Shown in pieces: positions 44,372-53,048 of a stretch of 64,000 nt of DNA (positions are counted from its first letter, which is position 1; each line of letters begins with the position of its first letter). This stretch comes from UBA3941 sp002385665 (GTDB lineage: Bacteria > Bacillota > Clostridia > Caldicoprobacterales > UBA3941): contig JBMNFJ010000007.1 in NCBI GenBank assembly GCA_050949255.1, positions 5,443-69,442 on the forward strand, read 5' to 3'. A program made the translations under genes and the position numbers. The notes under the pieces were generated by a model. It had not been told where the DNA came from and made no database searches. It was given only the letters and a program-made list of their open reading frames with translations.

Positions 44372-45805
44372 TTAATAGTCGTCCTCCACCTCGAAGTCTA
44401 TGATCTTGCCTGTATAGGCGTCGACTTCGATTTCGTATTTTTTCCCCTTGGCTTTTATCTCTAATTCATACTCATCATCATCCATCTCAAACTTCGTAAT
44501 TGTACCTTCACCTGTTACCTCAAGAGCAATGGCCTTAGCCCGATCAGCTGATATTCTCTCTTTTGAGGTCTTTGATGACTGCTGTTTTGATTTTGAAGCA
44601 GATGCACTCCTGTGGTGATGATGGTCATCGTCGTCGCGATCGTCTTCTACTTCGAAATTCAGAACCTTACCTGTATAGGCATCTATTTCGATATCATATT
44701 CTTTGCCCTTGGCTTCTATCTCTATTTCGTACTCATCATCGTCCAGCTCCAATTCCGTTATTTTGCCTTCGCCGGTCAGTTCAAGGGCAATGGCTTTAGC
44801 CCGCTCGGCTGATATTTTACCTTTTGAGGTTTTCGGTGACTGCTTTCTGGATTTCGAAACAGATGTTCTCCTGTGATTGTCGTCATCGTCGCGATCATCA
44901 TCCCGATCGTTATCTCGATTATCATCATCTCGATCATCGTCATCGTGATCGTCGTAGTCGTGACGGTCATCATGATCGTGGTGATAGTCGTCATCCCTGT
45001 CAAGCTCCCTGATTTCTCCAGTGTATGCGTCGATTTCAAACTCATACTTTACCCCATCCGAAAGTATTTCTATTTCGTATTCCGGTCCGTCATCATCATG
45101 CAGGTCATCCAGTTCCACCTTGATTATCTCCCCATTCACTCTTTCAAGGGCTATCCTCTCTGCATCCTCCCTTGAGATCATGGGTTTGGTCTCTGTTGCC
45201 TTTTTTAAATCCCCTGCTGCAACTTTAAAGAGGTTTTCAATGGGTATATTGTTTTTTTTGCTATAATGAATAAGCTCCCTTACTGTCATAGAACCTATCT
45301 GTTCTGCCGTAAGTCTTCCATCGATCTCCTGAAGCCTCTGGGCTGCCAGCTGTACCCCTGTTCGTTTTTCATCGCCTCTATCAGCTTTGGCAATGGCCTG
45401 GTTCAATATTGTTGCTTCAATCTGCTTGTTCTCAAGCATGGCCTTTATCGCCCTGTTTACCTTGTCAACAAGCTTATTGTCAACGGTATCATCAGCAACG
45501 GTTATCATAACGAAGTTATCCTGCCCGCCCTTTATATGTCCCGTAAGGATCATAAGATCCACCAGATCGTTTACCGTACTTTCCAGGTTTTTATCCTTGG
45601 GATTAAAGTCCGCTAAAAGCTCCCTGGCGTCGTCATTTAGTGGATTGATTTCCACAACCCTGTCCAGCCTGTTGGTCACTATCTCGATACTTGGATTTAT
45701 ATCCATGGTCAGGGAGTTAGCAGGCTGTGTTACTACAACCCCCACCACCACTATTAAGGCCAGTAAAAAAATCGGTAATGCATAAAAAACTCTTCTTTGT
45801 ATCAT
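44372..45805 (-). CDS. RsgI-ectodomain-like membrane protein with three PepSY domains
   Basis: A 477-residue protein. One membrane helix (about 7-25) leaves only a few residues inside, so it has no anti-sigma domain. The extracellular part starts with LTMDINPSIEIVTNRLDRVVEI (Asn37-Pro38), the same motif as in the neighbouring anti-sigma factor. Three PepSY repeats follow (ISREDAERIAL, ISAERAKAIAL, ISADRAKAIAL), each ending in a YTGKI-type strand. Two Asp/His-rich linkers, one about 50 residues long (about 272-325), separate them and look metal-binding. ATG follows GGAGG. A 31-bp sigma-type motif shared with the sigma gene lies upstream, so co-regulation is likely. Role: sensor or decoy, inferred. 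Confidence 0.78.
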   Translation of the reverse strand: MIQRRVFYALPIFLLALIVVVGVVVTQPANSLTMDINPSIEIVTNRLDRVVEINPLNDDARELLADFNPKDKNLESTVNDLVDLMILTGHIKGGQDNFVMITVADDTVDNKLVDKVNRAIKAMLENKQIEATILNQAIAKADRGDEKRTGVQLAAQRLQEIDGRLTAEQIGSMTVRELIHYSKKNNIPIENLFKVAAGDLKKATETKPMISREDAERIALERVNGEIIKVELDDLHDDDGPEYEIEILSDGVKYEFEIDAYTGEIRELDRDDDYHHDHDDRHDYDDHDDDDRDDDNRDNDRDDDRDDDDNHRRTSVSKSRKQSPKTSKGKISAERAKAIALELTGEGKITELELDDDEYEIEIEAKGKEYDIEIDAYTGKVLNFEVEDDRDDDDHHHHRSASASKSKQQSSKTSKERISADRAKAIALEVTGEGTITKFEMDDDEYELEIKAKGKKYEIEVDAYTGKIIDFEVEDDY

Positions 45806-45838
45806 TTATATTTCCTCCATTTTCTTTATCTAATAGGT

Positions 45839-45869
45839 TAACTCCCGAGATTGCATTTTTATTGCATAC
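45839..45869 (-). promoter_or_regulatory. Predicted ECF sigma promoter, copy 2
   Basis: On the plus strand TAAC-N4-GAGA-N6-TTTTATTGCATAC, matching position for position the motif at 47618-47648. It is 33 bases upstream of the PepSY gene's ATG, after the stop of the anti-sigma gene. Confidence 0.7.
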
Positions 45870-45883
45870 TAATTTAAAATTTT

Positions 45884-47008
45884 TTAGTCGTCTATATCTA
45901 TCTCAAGAATCTTCCCGGTCCTTGCATCAATAATTATTTCGTACTCCAGATCCCCAAGTTCAATTTCCACCTCATACTCCAAATCATCTTCATCAAAATC
46001 AAAGTCGGTTATGGTTCCGTTTGCGACGGAAAGTGCGATCGTCTTCGCCTTATCGGGACTAATTAATTTATCCTGAACATCTGGTTGCCGGGGCAGGTCA
46101 TCGTCTGTCAGATCACCCTTGGAGATACCATCGGATTGGTCATCCGGAGGCAGATCATCTTTGGACAGGTCATCCTGGGATAGTTCATCCGGATGCAGCT
46201 CAGGTTCTGTTTCAGGCTCCCGTTCAGGTATTATAGGCTGGAGCTTGTCAAGGTCTGTGGAGTCAATTATCCTGTCCAGTTCAAGTTCCATGCCCTGACT
46301 TAACCTTACCAATTCTCCAATGCTCAAACCCACGAGGGCTTCCGGCCTTAGCTCCGGATTGAGGATGATGAGATTTCTTATAAAGGTCATCCTGCTTATG
46401 GATATTCCGTATTCCTCTGCATACTTTTCGATGGTTGATGTTTTGTCCAGCTTCTGTAGGAGAACTATAGGCTGCAGTTCTTTTTCCTGAAGATGTTCAT
46501 GGATCCTCTGGTCAAGGCTCTGCTTCTGCTGCTCCGCCTTATTCTCATCCTTGTTATAGACCGATAGAAGAAGGTACTCCCGGTCCTTCACCAGATAGCT
46601 TTCATCCATCATCCGGTCAAGGATCTCATCGGTCACCTCGTATAAGGTTTTTCCCTTGTAGTCCAGATCACTGGTAATCCTCCGGCCATCTGAATTGTCC
46701 GCTATCAGATCTATAACCTTGTCCTGCCTGTTGGTCACTATCTCAATGCTTGGGTTTACATCCAGGTATATGCGGCTGTCCGGTATCCGGACCTGGAACA
46801 TCCAGCCGAGCAATACAAAGAGGAACACCGCTGCAACCGAGGCGTAGGACATCATGTTTTTCAGTGGCAATCTCCTTGTTTCCTGCCTTGTTATGTCGTC
46901 ATGTCTTAACATCTTTACCCTGGGCTCTTCCTTTATTCTATCCAGGATATCTATAGGCGCTCGATCAATTGATCTTTTAAGACTATCCAGTATCTGTTTT
47001 TCCTTCAT
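45884..47008 (-). CDS. RsgI-like anti-sigma factor with C-terminal PepSY domain
   Basis: A 374-residue single-pass membrane protein. The cytoplasmic N-terminus (1-50) is short and charged, the helix is about residues 52-71, and the ectodomain contains YLDVNPSIEIVTNRQDKVIDL with Asn85-Pro86, the RsgI-family position reported to be self-cleaved. A Pro/Glu/Asp-rich linker and one PepSY domain (ISPDKAKTIAL) end the protein. It overlaps the sigma gene by 4 bp (ATGA), typical of translational coupling of a sigma/anti-sigma pair. It would hold the sigma factor until an extracellular signal cleaves it. Ligand is unknown. Confidence 0.84.
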   Translation of the reverse strand: MKEKQILDSLKRSIDRAPIDILDRIKEEPRVKMLRHDDITRQETRRLPLKNMMSYASVAAVFLFVLLGWMFQVRIPDSRIYLDVNPSIEIVTNRQDKVIDLIADNSDGRRITSDLDYKGKTLYEVTDEILDRMMDESYLVKDREYLLLSVYNKDENKAEQQKQSLDQRIHEHLQEKELQPIVLLQKLDKTSTIEKYAEEYGISISRMTFIRNLIILNPELRPEALVGLSIGELVRLSQGMELELDRIIDSTDLDKLQPIIPEREPETEPELHPDELSQDDLSKDDLPPDDQSDGISKGDLTDDDLPRQPDVQDKLISPDKAKTIALSVANGTITDFDFDEDDLEYEVEIELGDLEYEIIIDARTGKILEIDIDD

Positions 47009-47595
47009 GCCCTCGCCTCCTTTCCTTCCAAATATTTTCTTAGTTTCTTAAGGGCTCTGTGGTACTTTGACAGGGTAGTTGACAGCTTCAGGCCCAGACC
47101 TTCTGCTATCTCCTTGTGCTTCATACCTGATACCGCATACAGCATTACAATCTCCCTTTCCTCCTGGGTCAGCAGTGACAAGACCCCTTCAAGGACTATG
47201 CGGTCATTCACATCCGTTATATATGAAAACCGTTTATCGTCCGAGACCTCCTCCGGCTCCCATGGAATGCTCCTCTTTTCCTTTCTGATATTGGAATAGT
47301 GGAGATTCTTGGCGATTGTGAACATCCAGGCCAGGGGCTTTCCCATGGGCTTATAGAGATGAGCGGCCGAGATAATCTTTACATAGGTGTCCTGCATAAG
47401 ATCCAGTGATCTCTGATGATCCTTTGTCAGTGAGAGGGCGAATGCATACATTGTCCTTTCTGAGATACTGTACAGCTCATCCAGGGCAGCCATGTCATCC
47501 CTTGCTATTCTCTTAAAAAGATCCTCGTCTATTTCTATTTTATTATCCCGCCCGACCTGGGAATCGTCCTCATAGACAAATGTAAATAACAGCAT
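47005..47595 (-). CDS. ECF-family RNA polymerase sigma factor
   Basis: A 196-residue group-4 sigma factor. Region 2 includes MYAFALSLTKDHQRSLDLMQDTYVKIISAAHLYKP and PLAWMFTIAKNLHYSNIRKEKR; region 4 has LTQEEREIVMLYAVSGMKHKEIAEGLGLKLSTTLSKYHRALKKL with its helix-turn-helix. Region 3 is lacking, as expected. ATG 47595 has AAAGGAG 9 bases upstream; GTG 47601 is too close. The anti-sigma gene overlaps its end. A 31-bp motif upstream and one before the PepSY gene are probably its own target promoters. Confidence 0.92.
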   Translation of the reverse strand: MLLFTFVYEDDSQVGRDNKIEIDEDLFKRIARDDMAALDELYSISERTMYAFALSLTKDHQRSLDLMQDTYVKIISAAHLYKPMGKPLAWMFTIAKNLHYSNIRKEKRSIPWEPEEVSDDKRFSYITDVNDRIVLEGVLSLLTQEEREIVMLYAVSGMKHKEIAEGLGLKLSTTLSKYHRALKKLRKYLEGKEARA

Positions 47596-47617
47596 CTCCA
47601 CAGCTCCTTTGATAGTA

Positions 47618-47648
47618 TAACGATTGAGAGTCCGGTTTTATTGCATAC
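47618..47648 (-). promoter_or_regulatory. Predicted ECF sigma promoter, copy 1
   Basis: On the plus strand TAAC-N4-GAGA-N6-TTTTATTGCATAC; read in the direction of the gene, a GTATGCAATAAAA element and a TCTC-N4-GTTA element. It is 22 bases upstream of the sigma factor's ATG. The other copy is at 45839-45869. Confidence 0.7.
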
Positions 47649-47791
47649 AAAATTAATTTATTTTTATTGTTAATATAAATATACCCAAAAGAGGCATAAT
47701 GAACTGATTAGAGGGAAGTAGAGTTGTTGGATCGGGCGGGATTCCCTGTTTGTTTCAAGGATGCGTAGCGTCCCGCTGTAATAATTTTTCG

Positions 47792-47954
47792 TGACAAATG
47801 AAATATATCTGTGATTAATTTTTCATGACAAACGAAACGTCCCCGTGTCATGATATAAGCGTCGCATTCCCATGACATCGCACGAATTTTTTCATGACAG
47901 ACGAAACATCTCTGTGATTAAGTTTTTTGTGACAAACGAAACGTCCCCGTGTCA
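47792..47954 (-). repeat. REP cluster, CCCCGTGTCA variant
   Basis: Full copies at 47826-47850 and 47930-47954 share the change CCCCGTGTCA, seen also at 48055. Degenerate copies at about 47792-47816 and 47895-47919 have lost the core. The rest of the 47596-48076 gap holds only a promoter and a terminator. Confidence 0.88.
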
Positions 47955-48005
47955 TTGTCCGCCTGGGTAAAAAGCCTGAACCTATAAGCCTGAATCTATA
48001 ATGGC

Positions 48006-48045
48006 AAAAACTCCTCACCGCTGTATTGGCAGTGAGGAGTTTTCT
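48006..48045. terminator. Strong bidirectional terminator
   Basis: AAAAACTCCTCAC-GC and GC-AGTGAGGAGTTTTC arms. It ends the exopolysaccharide operon, whose last stop is at 48077. Confidence 0.85.
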
Positions 48046-48054
48046 TGCTTGTTG

Positions 48055-48079
48055 TGACAAACGAAACGTCCCCGTGTCA
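48055..48079 (-). repeat. REP copy supplying a stop codon
   Basis: CCCCGTGTCA variant whose final TCA, read on the minus strand, is the TGA stop of the GH18-like lipoprotein. Confidence 0.92.
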
Positions 48080-49156
48080 TTTTATGCTTTTTAGGTTTAG
48101 GTTTCCGCCCAGGCGCCAGAGGCTGATGTCGTGGTTGCCTGCTTGCTGAAGAATATCAATCCAATAATTGATGGTCTTACTGTCTGCATACCAGACCCGG
48201 TGTTCTATCCCACCATTGTCGATATAGTCAAAGAACAGGGCTTGGCTTTCTTCTTCCCTTTCAGGGGATTTTTCAAAGAGGGCAAGCAATTCCACCACCT
48301 GTTTTTCAGTAATAGACTTTACCGTACCGTTACCGTCAAAGTCGAATCCCCCGGTGGCCAGGGCAAAATTCACCTTGCCGGGCAAGGTCCTTGTCTTTCT
48401 TACAAGGCTCTCTAAAAATCTCCTGTTGGCTTTCGGCCCGGGCCTTGTCCCCTGGCCATGCAGGTTGTAGCACATCATTACATATTCCGGGCCTTCCGGC
48501 AGCTCTATTTCATCCAGGGGGGCATTGGGCTCCAACAGTACCCTCACCAAAATATCCTTTTCAGCGGCTGCCTCATATAGTTTTTCCACAAACTCGATAA
48601 AAAGCTGCCAAAGCACCATATCCTGCCTTATGGCTTCATAATCTATCTCTATGCCGTCAAAGCCTTCTTCCATGGTCATCCTTAATATATCCCGTATATG
48701 ATTGTCCATGGACCGGTCGGTTTCAAACAGGACATATAGTAAATCTACATCCTTTAGGGAGGATGTATTGTCTTCAAGAATAAGATCATTGACAAAGGTC
48801 AGATAGCTCTTGTGTTTCATGGAGCCATAGAGCTTCTCTACCTTTTCAAAGCTCTCCATGGTCTCTTTTGGTATAAAGGGTTGCCTGTCCTTGTTAAAAT
48901 AGGCTGCAAAATAGCATATATTATCTATCCTGTCCTTAATGGTCTCTAATTCACCCGTTAAATTCTCGGTATCCCAATAGGTTGTCCATATGGAATAGCC
49001 TATTGTTTCCTCATCCATATGGTCTTCTTCCCCTATAGGCCATTCTTCTATATCCTTACCGGCAGTATCTCCTGTTTCCCTATGACTGCATGCCGCCAAT
49101 GACAGGAACAGTATAACCAATATAGCTACCGGGACCAATACCGACTTCTTTGTCAT
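48077..49156 (-). CDS. GH18-like lipoprotein
   Basis: A 359-residue lipoprotein (lipobox SLAAC). The core motif GFDGIEIDYEAI fits the D-x-D-x-E catalytic pattern of family 18 (Asp and Glu separated by Tyr), and strand-like motifs such as NICYFAAYF and YVMMCYNLHGQG follow the barrel. It would hydrolyze a beta-linked N-acetylhexosamine polymer on the cell surface. It is the last gene of the exopolysaccharide operon, where glycosidases often trim or release polymer. ATG follows AAGGAG. The stop codon is part of a REP copy. Confidence 0.8.
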   Translation of the reverse strand: MTKKSVLVPVAILVILFLSLAACSHRETGDTAGKDIEEWPIGEEDHMDEETIGYSIWTTYWDTENLTGELETIKDRIDNICYFAAYFNKDRQPFIPKETMESFEKVEKLYGSMKHKSYLTFVNDLILEDNTSSLKDVDLLYVLFETDRSMDNHIRDILRMTMEEGFDGIEIDYEAIRQDMVLWQLFIEFVEKLYEAAAEKDILVRVLLEPNAPLDEIELPEGPEYVMMCYNLHGQGTRPGPKANRRFLESLVRKTRTLPGKVNFALATGGFDFDGNGTVKSITEKQVVELLALFEKSPEREEESQALFFDYIDNGGIEHRVWYADSKTINYWIDILQQAGNHDISLWRLGGNLNLKSIK

Positions 49157-49186
49157 AGCTCCTTCTTCCTATGCTCTTTCATACTA

Positions 49187-49327
49187 TAGATTGATGATTT
49201 ATATCCCATTTATTGATGATTCATACAATTGATTTATGATCCATACAATTGATTTATGATTTATTCTATGGGTTTATGTTTCATTCTATTAGTGGAGAAT
49301 TCATTCTATACTATAGATTGGTGATAA
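49187..49327 (-). repeat. Degenerate 20-bp tandem repeat array
   Basis: Units such as GATTTATGATCCATACAATT (49231-49250) and GATTTATGATTTATTCTATG (49251-49270) repeat about six times with drift between the GH18-like and the deacetylase-like genes. The stop codon at 49311 lies inside the array. Confidence 0.7.
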
Positions 49328-51146
49328 ACCAATTAACGATCTTGTTCCACCTGTACTTGATCTTTTCCAGTACTAATTCCCATCCCTGCAGTTTGTTCAT
49401 ATATATAACTTCATCTTCCTTATCCATATCTACAATGACCAGATCTTCAAATACCCCATCATAGACATCATCCGCCAGGTTCCTCTGACTATAGCCATAT
49501 TCCCCCCAGGCAGATTCCAGGTAGACATAGCCTCCTGCCTTTGCAGAGACGGAAAGGTCTTTGACCACTTCCCTGTTGTCTATATCCACCGACAGTTTAT
49601 TATCCCTTAGATAGATATCTATCTTTCTATCCCCCAGCTCATGGATCTGTATTTCGGGGATAAAGGGCTCTCCCCCTTCTTCTACGGACTTGACCTCTAT
49701 ATCCTCTACCTCCTTTTGGGGTTTCATTTTGGTGGGATTTTTAAGCCTATTACTGTTCCTGTTATATACCTTGTATTCATCCTTCAAAGCTTCCAGCCGG
49801 TTTTCTTCAATCGACTGGGGTATGATCCCGTCATGGTCATTAAGGTCCAGAGCGAAAAGCTCCTTGCCCTTTTCACTTATATACAGATTATTGTTCTGAA
49901 TTCTGATTGAGATATATTCCTCAAGATCCTGGTCAGCCCTTAGATAGATTGTCTGACAGCCCACTTTATTTCCCGTCAGTCTGGCATGAAGGGCCAGGTT
50001 TTGACTCCCAATATCCTCCCTTAATCGGATCAGGCCCCTGTCTTCGGGCTCGGAAGTAACGATAATGGATGATTTTCTAAATTCAGCAGTCCCTTGTAAA
50101 ACTTCCCAGTCCTTCTTTATCTCCAGGTCCCCATCCATAAAGATCATGTCCTCCTTGGTATCGTCCTTGATTCTCATAAGCAGATGGTTGGGATACCAAT
50201 AGGCCTGGGGCTGCATCCTGGTCAAATCGTAGATATCGGCCTTCTTATCGTTATAACAAAACCCTTCCCTGTTAAAGGTAATGGCAAAGTGTTCCCTGAT
50301 CATTTCCTCGTTTACAGCGCTGACATTTTTATGGGAGCCAAATTGACCTGTATTGGCATGCATTATGGCATACAGCCTGGGCAGCTCTCCAATACGCTTA
50401 CTATAGACCTCATCCATCAGCATGTAATCGAGCCTTATACGGCTCTGCATCTCGGCCTGACTCTCAATCGGTATTTTGTTTTCGTCCCTGATATAGTCCA
50501 TCAAATAATGGTTGTAATCCCTTGTAAAGTGTTTCCTGAGTTCAATGAACTCATCCTGATGGAGCTCTCCCAGGAAATTTCCATACCTGTCAAAGACATT
50601 GATATAGGCCAGGCGGTAGCCATGGGTTCCCCATTCAAAGAAGGTGCCTTCCTTCAGGCTCTTTAAATCCCTGGGACTGAGAAACTTGGGATCCATTTCT
50701 TCCAACTTGCTTGCATAGGTGAAGACGGTGCCAATGTAGTTGTATTTTTCCAGCAGGGGGCCGGAGAATATGGCGGTATCCCGCCTGCCGTCCTCAAGCA
50801 TCAGGAACATGGATCTTGGAGGAATCCTTTGATTGTTGTTGTAGTAGTTAATTACATCCTCCTGGGTTAAGGTAATATATCCGTTCTTCTTTAAGGCTTC
50901 AAAGTGTTCATCCAGCCTTTCGGTGCTTATCAAGGTCTCAGTGCCTGCCCTGTCAACTCCAAAATAGGATATGGCAATAAACCCCTTGCCCCCATTATCG
51001 CTTAAGGCATCGATGTCATAATGACTGTATACCTCAAAGTTAAAAAATGCATTGACCAGCAGGCGTATTATTAGAAACAGGACAAAGCCCTGGATAATAC
51101 TTCTTATAAACTTTCTTTTGTCTTTTTTGGTGGTTAGGAACTTCAT
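49311..51146 (-). CDS. Degenerate polysaccharide deacetylase-like membrane protein
   Basis: A 611-residue protein with a single N-terminal membrane helix (about 16-35). FIAISYFGVDRAG and ISTERLDEHFEALKKNGYITLTQEDVINYY resemble the start of PgaB-type deacetylase domains, but the metal motif reads MLEDGRRDT in place of TFDDG, so the activity is uncertain. The C-terminal part (from about 380) is beta-rich and may bind polymer. GGGGTAA before ATG overlaps the end of the synthase gene (5 bp gap). It is an exopolysaccharide operon member, probably for export or anchoring. Confidence 0.72.
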   Translation of the reverse strand: MKFLTTKKDKRKFIRSIIQGFVLFLIIRLLVNAFFNFEVYSHYDIDALSDNGGKGFIAISYFGVDRAGTETLISTERLDEHFEALKKNGYITLTQEDVINYYNNNQRIPPRSMFLMLEDGRRDTAIFSGPLLEKYNYIGTVFTYASKLEEMDPKFLSPRDLKSLKEGTFFEWGTHGYRLAYINVFDRYGNFLGELHQDEFIELRKHFTRDYNHYLMDYIRDENKIPIESQAEMQSRIRLDYMLMDEVYSKRIGELPRLYAIMHANTGQFGSHKNVSAVNEEMIREHFAITFNREGFCYNDKKADIYDLTRMQPQAYWYPNHLLMRIKDDTKEDMIFMDGDLEIKKDWEVLQGTAEFRKSSIIVTSEPEDRGLIRLREDIGSQNLALHARLTGNKVGCQTIYLRADQDLEEYISIRIQNNNLYISEKGKELFALDLNDHDGIIPQSIEENRLEALKDEYKVYNRNSNRLKNPTKMKPQKEVEDIEVKSVEEGGEPFIPEIQIHELGDRKIDIYLRDNKLSVDIDNREVVKDLSVSAKAGGYVYLESAWGEYGYSQRNLADDVYDGVFEDLVIVDMDKEDEVIYMNKLQGWELVLEKIKYRWNKIVNWFITNL

Positions 51147-51151
51147 AACAT

Positions 51152-53044
51152 TTACCCCATTAGTTCTTTTGAACTCTTTTTCTTCCCATTTTTTCTCCTG
51201 TTTTCAGCTGCTACATCGCTGGGGGTCATTCTGGTACCCCAGGTGGATTTCCAGAAGGTTACCCAGGCAATGGGCATCTGCCAGAGGAGGATCGCTTCAT
51301 AATACAGACAGAATAACAAACCGAATATCCATGTGGTGCTTCTCCTGAGAAAGAGCTGTGCAATGCTCATCAGCATTGCCATAAGCAGTATCCCCACCAC
51401 GAAGGTGGTTGGGAATATGTTGTGGGCTATGGGTATATAGATAAGGTTGTAGACTACAACTACCGGAGCAAAAATGGGCACAAACACCCCTATATAAAAG
51501 GTTATTGCCGCGAAGGGCTCCTTCCTCCACATAAAGGTGGCTGCCTTTAAGGATTCCCTGATCCAGGACCGCTTCCACCTCATCTGTTGCCTCAGAAAAA
51601 CCCTGTGGTTATTGGGTACCATGGTATAGGTTACTGCAGTATCCTGATAGCCTGTCCGGTGTTTCCTGAGAACAAAATTGGTCATAGACCTGTCGTCCCC
51701 AAAAGTGGCCTTATGGCCTAAAAACTTCTGGTTGATCCAGGCTTCCATATTCTCCAGGACTATTTCCTTTCTATAGCAGGACAGGGGACCCGACAGGCAG
51801 GTGACGGTGTCAAAGACGCTCTCTGCAGCCTTCATTATCCGGAAGGCGATATAGTATCGTACAGCCTGAATCTTAGTCAGGACATTGGTATAGGTATTGG
51901 CCACATCGGTCCTTCCGGCCACCCCGCCCATTTTAGGATCCTTGAAGGGCTGGACTACGTTGCGTATTGCATAGGGGTCCAGAAAACTGTCGGAGTCCAC
52001 AAATACCACTAATTCGTGTTTGGCCTCCAGCACGCCCTTGGAAAGGGCATGCCTCTTCCCCTGGTTTCGATCCAGCAAGATGTACTTTAGCCGCTTATCT
52101 ATTTCAAATGCCCTGTCGGACCTATACAGCTCCTCAACCGTCTCCCTGATTATCTGGGGTGAATTATCCGAAGAACAATCGTCTACTACTATAACCTCCA
52201 GCTTGTCTATGGGATAATCCTGGTTGATACAGCTGGTTATGGTCCTTCTGATCCATCTCTCCTCATTAAAGCAGGGGATTACAATGGTTACTCCCGGAGT
52301 AAAATCAACATCTATGGGAACCGGCCTGTAGAAAACAGCAAAGAAGTACCTGCTCAGGAGAAAGAATGCAGCTATAATGCTGTATAGGTACAGCCATTTA
52401 TTGAACTTAAAATAAATAATACTCTCTGCCCGCATCAGAACAATAAAGGCTGTAATACCAAAGAGCAGTATGCTGGAAATCATCAGCATGTACCGGTCTT
52501 TCCTCCGCATTTTATAGACGGATAACTCCTCTTTAAACTGCAGGCCACATAAAAACTCCTTCTCAGATACCTCCTGAATTCTGGCTATATCTGCAAGGAT
52601 CTTTACCTTCATCTCCATACCCTCAGGCATGCTTCCTGGAAGAATTTCGAATTTTAGTTTAATCCATTGGGCCGTTTTCAGCCGGTCCAGGTTTTCCCTG
52701 TCCTCTATTCGAAGCAATATTCCCGTCATGGATATATCCAGTCCCTGACAGCGGAACTTATATCTTTTATCCTCACTCTTGCAGACAACCTTTACATCAT
52801 AGGCTACCTTGTATCTGATGCCCGCCTGGTTGGCCTTGATGAAACCTGTAACATCTATATTCTCCAACTCATCTATGACCTGTCTGCCCCGTCTGTCTAT
52901 ATTGCTCCTCTTGCCCGTTTTGTCGGGCACATTGGGAAACAGCCGGCGATCTTCCTTGGTTTCCAACAGAACATCCCCTGGCATTCTCCCTCTGCTTGCC
53001 CTCTTGCTTCTCTTAATCATCTCCTGCTTCCATCCCATTCTCAC
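51152..53044 (-). CDS. PilZ-GT2 polysaccharide synthase
   Basis: A 630-residue processive family-2 glycosyltransferase with an N-terminal PilZ-like region (about 75-170, LDISMTGILL as the D-x-S-x-x-G motif; the Arg-rich part is weak). The catalytic part has VVDDCSSDN, VDSDSF, GDDRSM and QQMRWKRSW, the four motifs of hyaluronan, PNAG and cellulose-type synthases. About five membrane helices flank it. Cyclic-di-GMP control is suggested by PilZ. With a UDP-sugar dehydrogenase and deacetylases in the operon, the product may contain N-acetylhexosamine or uronate. Start GTG 53044 (or ATG 53038) has no clear ribosome site, so coupling to the previous gene is likely. Confidence 0.87.
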   Translation of the reverse strand: MRMGWKQEMIKRSKRASRGRMPGDVLLETKEDRRLFPNVPDKTGKRSNIDRRGRQVIDELENIDVTGFIKANQAGIRYKVAYDVKVVCKSEDKRYKFRCQGLDISMTGILLRIEDRENLDRLKTAQWIKLKFEILPGSMPEGMEMKVKILADIARIQEVSEKEFLCGLQFKEELSVYKMRRKDRYMLMISSILLFGITAFIVLMRAESIIYFKFNKWLYLYSIIAAFFLLSRYFFAVFYRPVPIDVDFTPGVTIVIPCFNEERWIRRTITSCINQDYPIDKLEVIVVDDCSSDNSPQIIRETVEELYRSDRAFEIDKRLKYILLDRNQGKRHALSKGVLEAKHELVVFVDSDSFLDPYAIRNVVQPFKDPKMGGVAGRTDVANTYTNVLTKIQAVRYYIAFRIMKAAESVFDTVTCLSGPLSCYRKEIVLENMEAWINQKFLGHKATFGDDRSMTNFVLRKHRTGYQDTAVTYTMVPNNHRVFLRQQMRWKRSWIRESLKAATFMWRKEPFAAITFYIGVFVPIFAPVVVVYNLIYIPIAHNIFPTTFVVGILLMAMLMSIAQLFLRRSTTWIFGLLFCLYYEAILLWQMPIAWVTFWKSTWGTRMTPSDVAAENRRKNGKKKSSKELMG

Positions 53045-53048
53045 TGAT

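Noticed and set aside
44872..45175. Plus-strand Ile/Val-rich frame opposite the PepSY linker
   Set aside because: It arises from the GAT/CAT repeat read backward and has no start signal.
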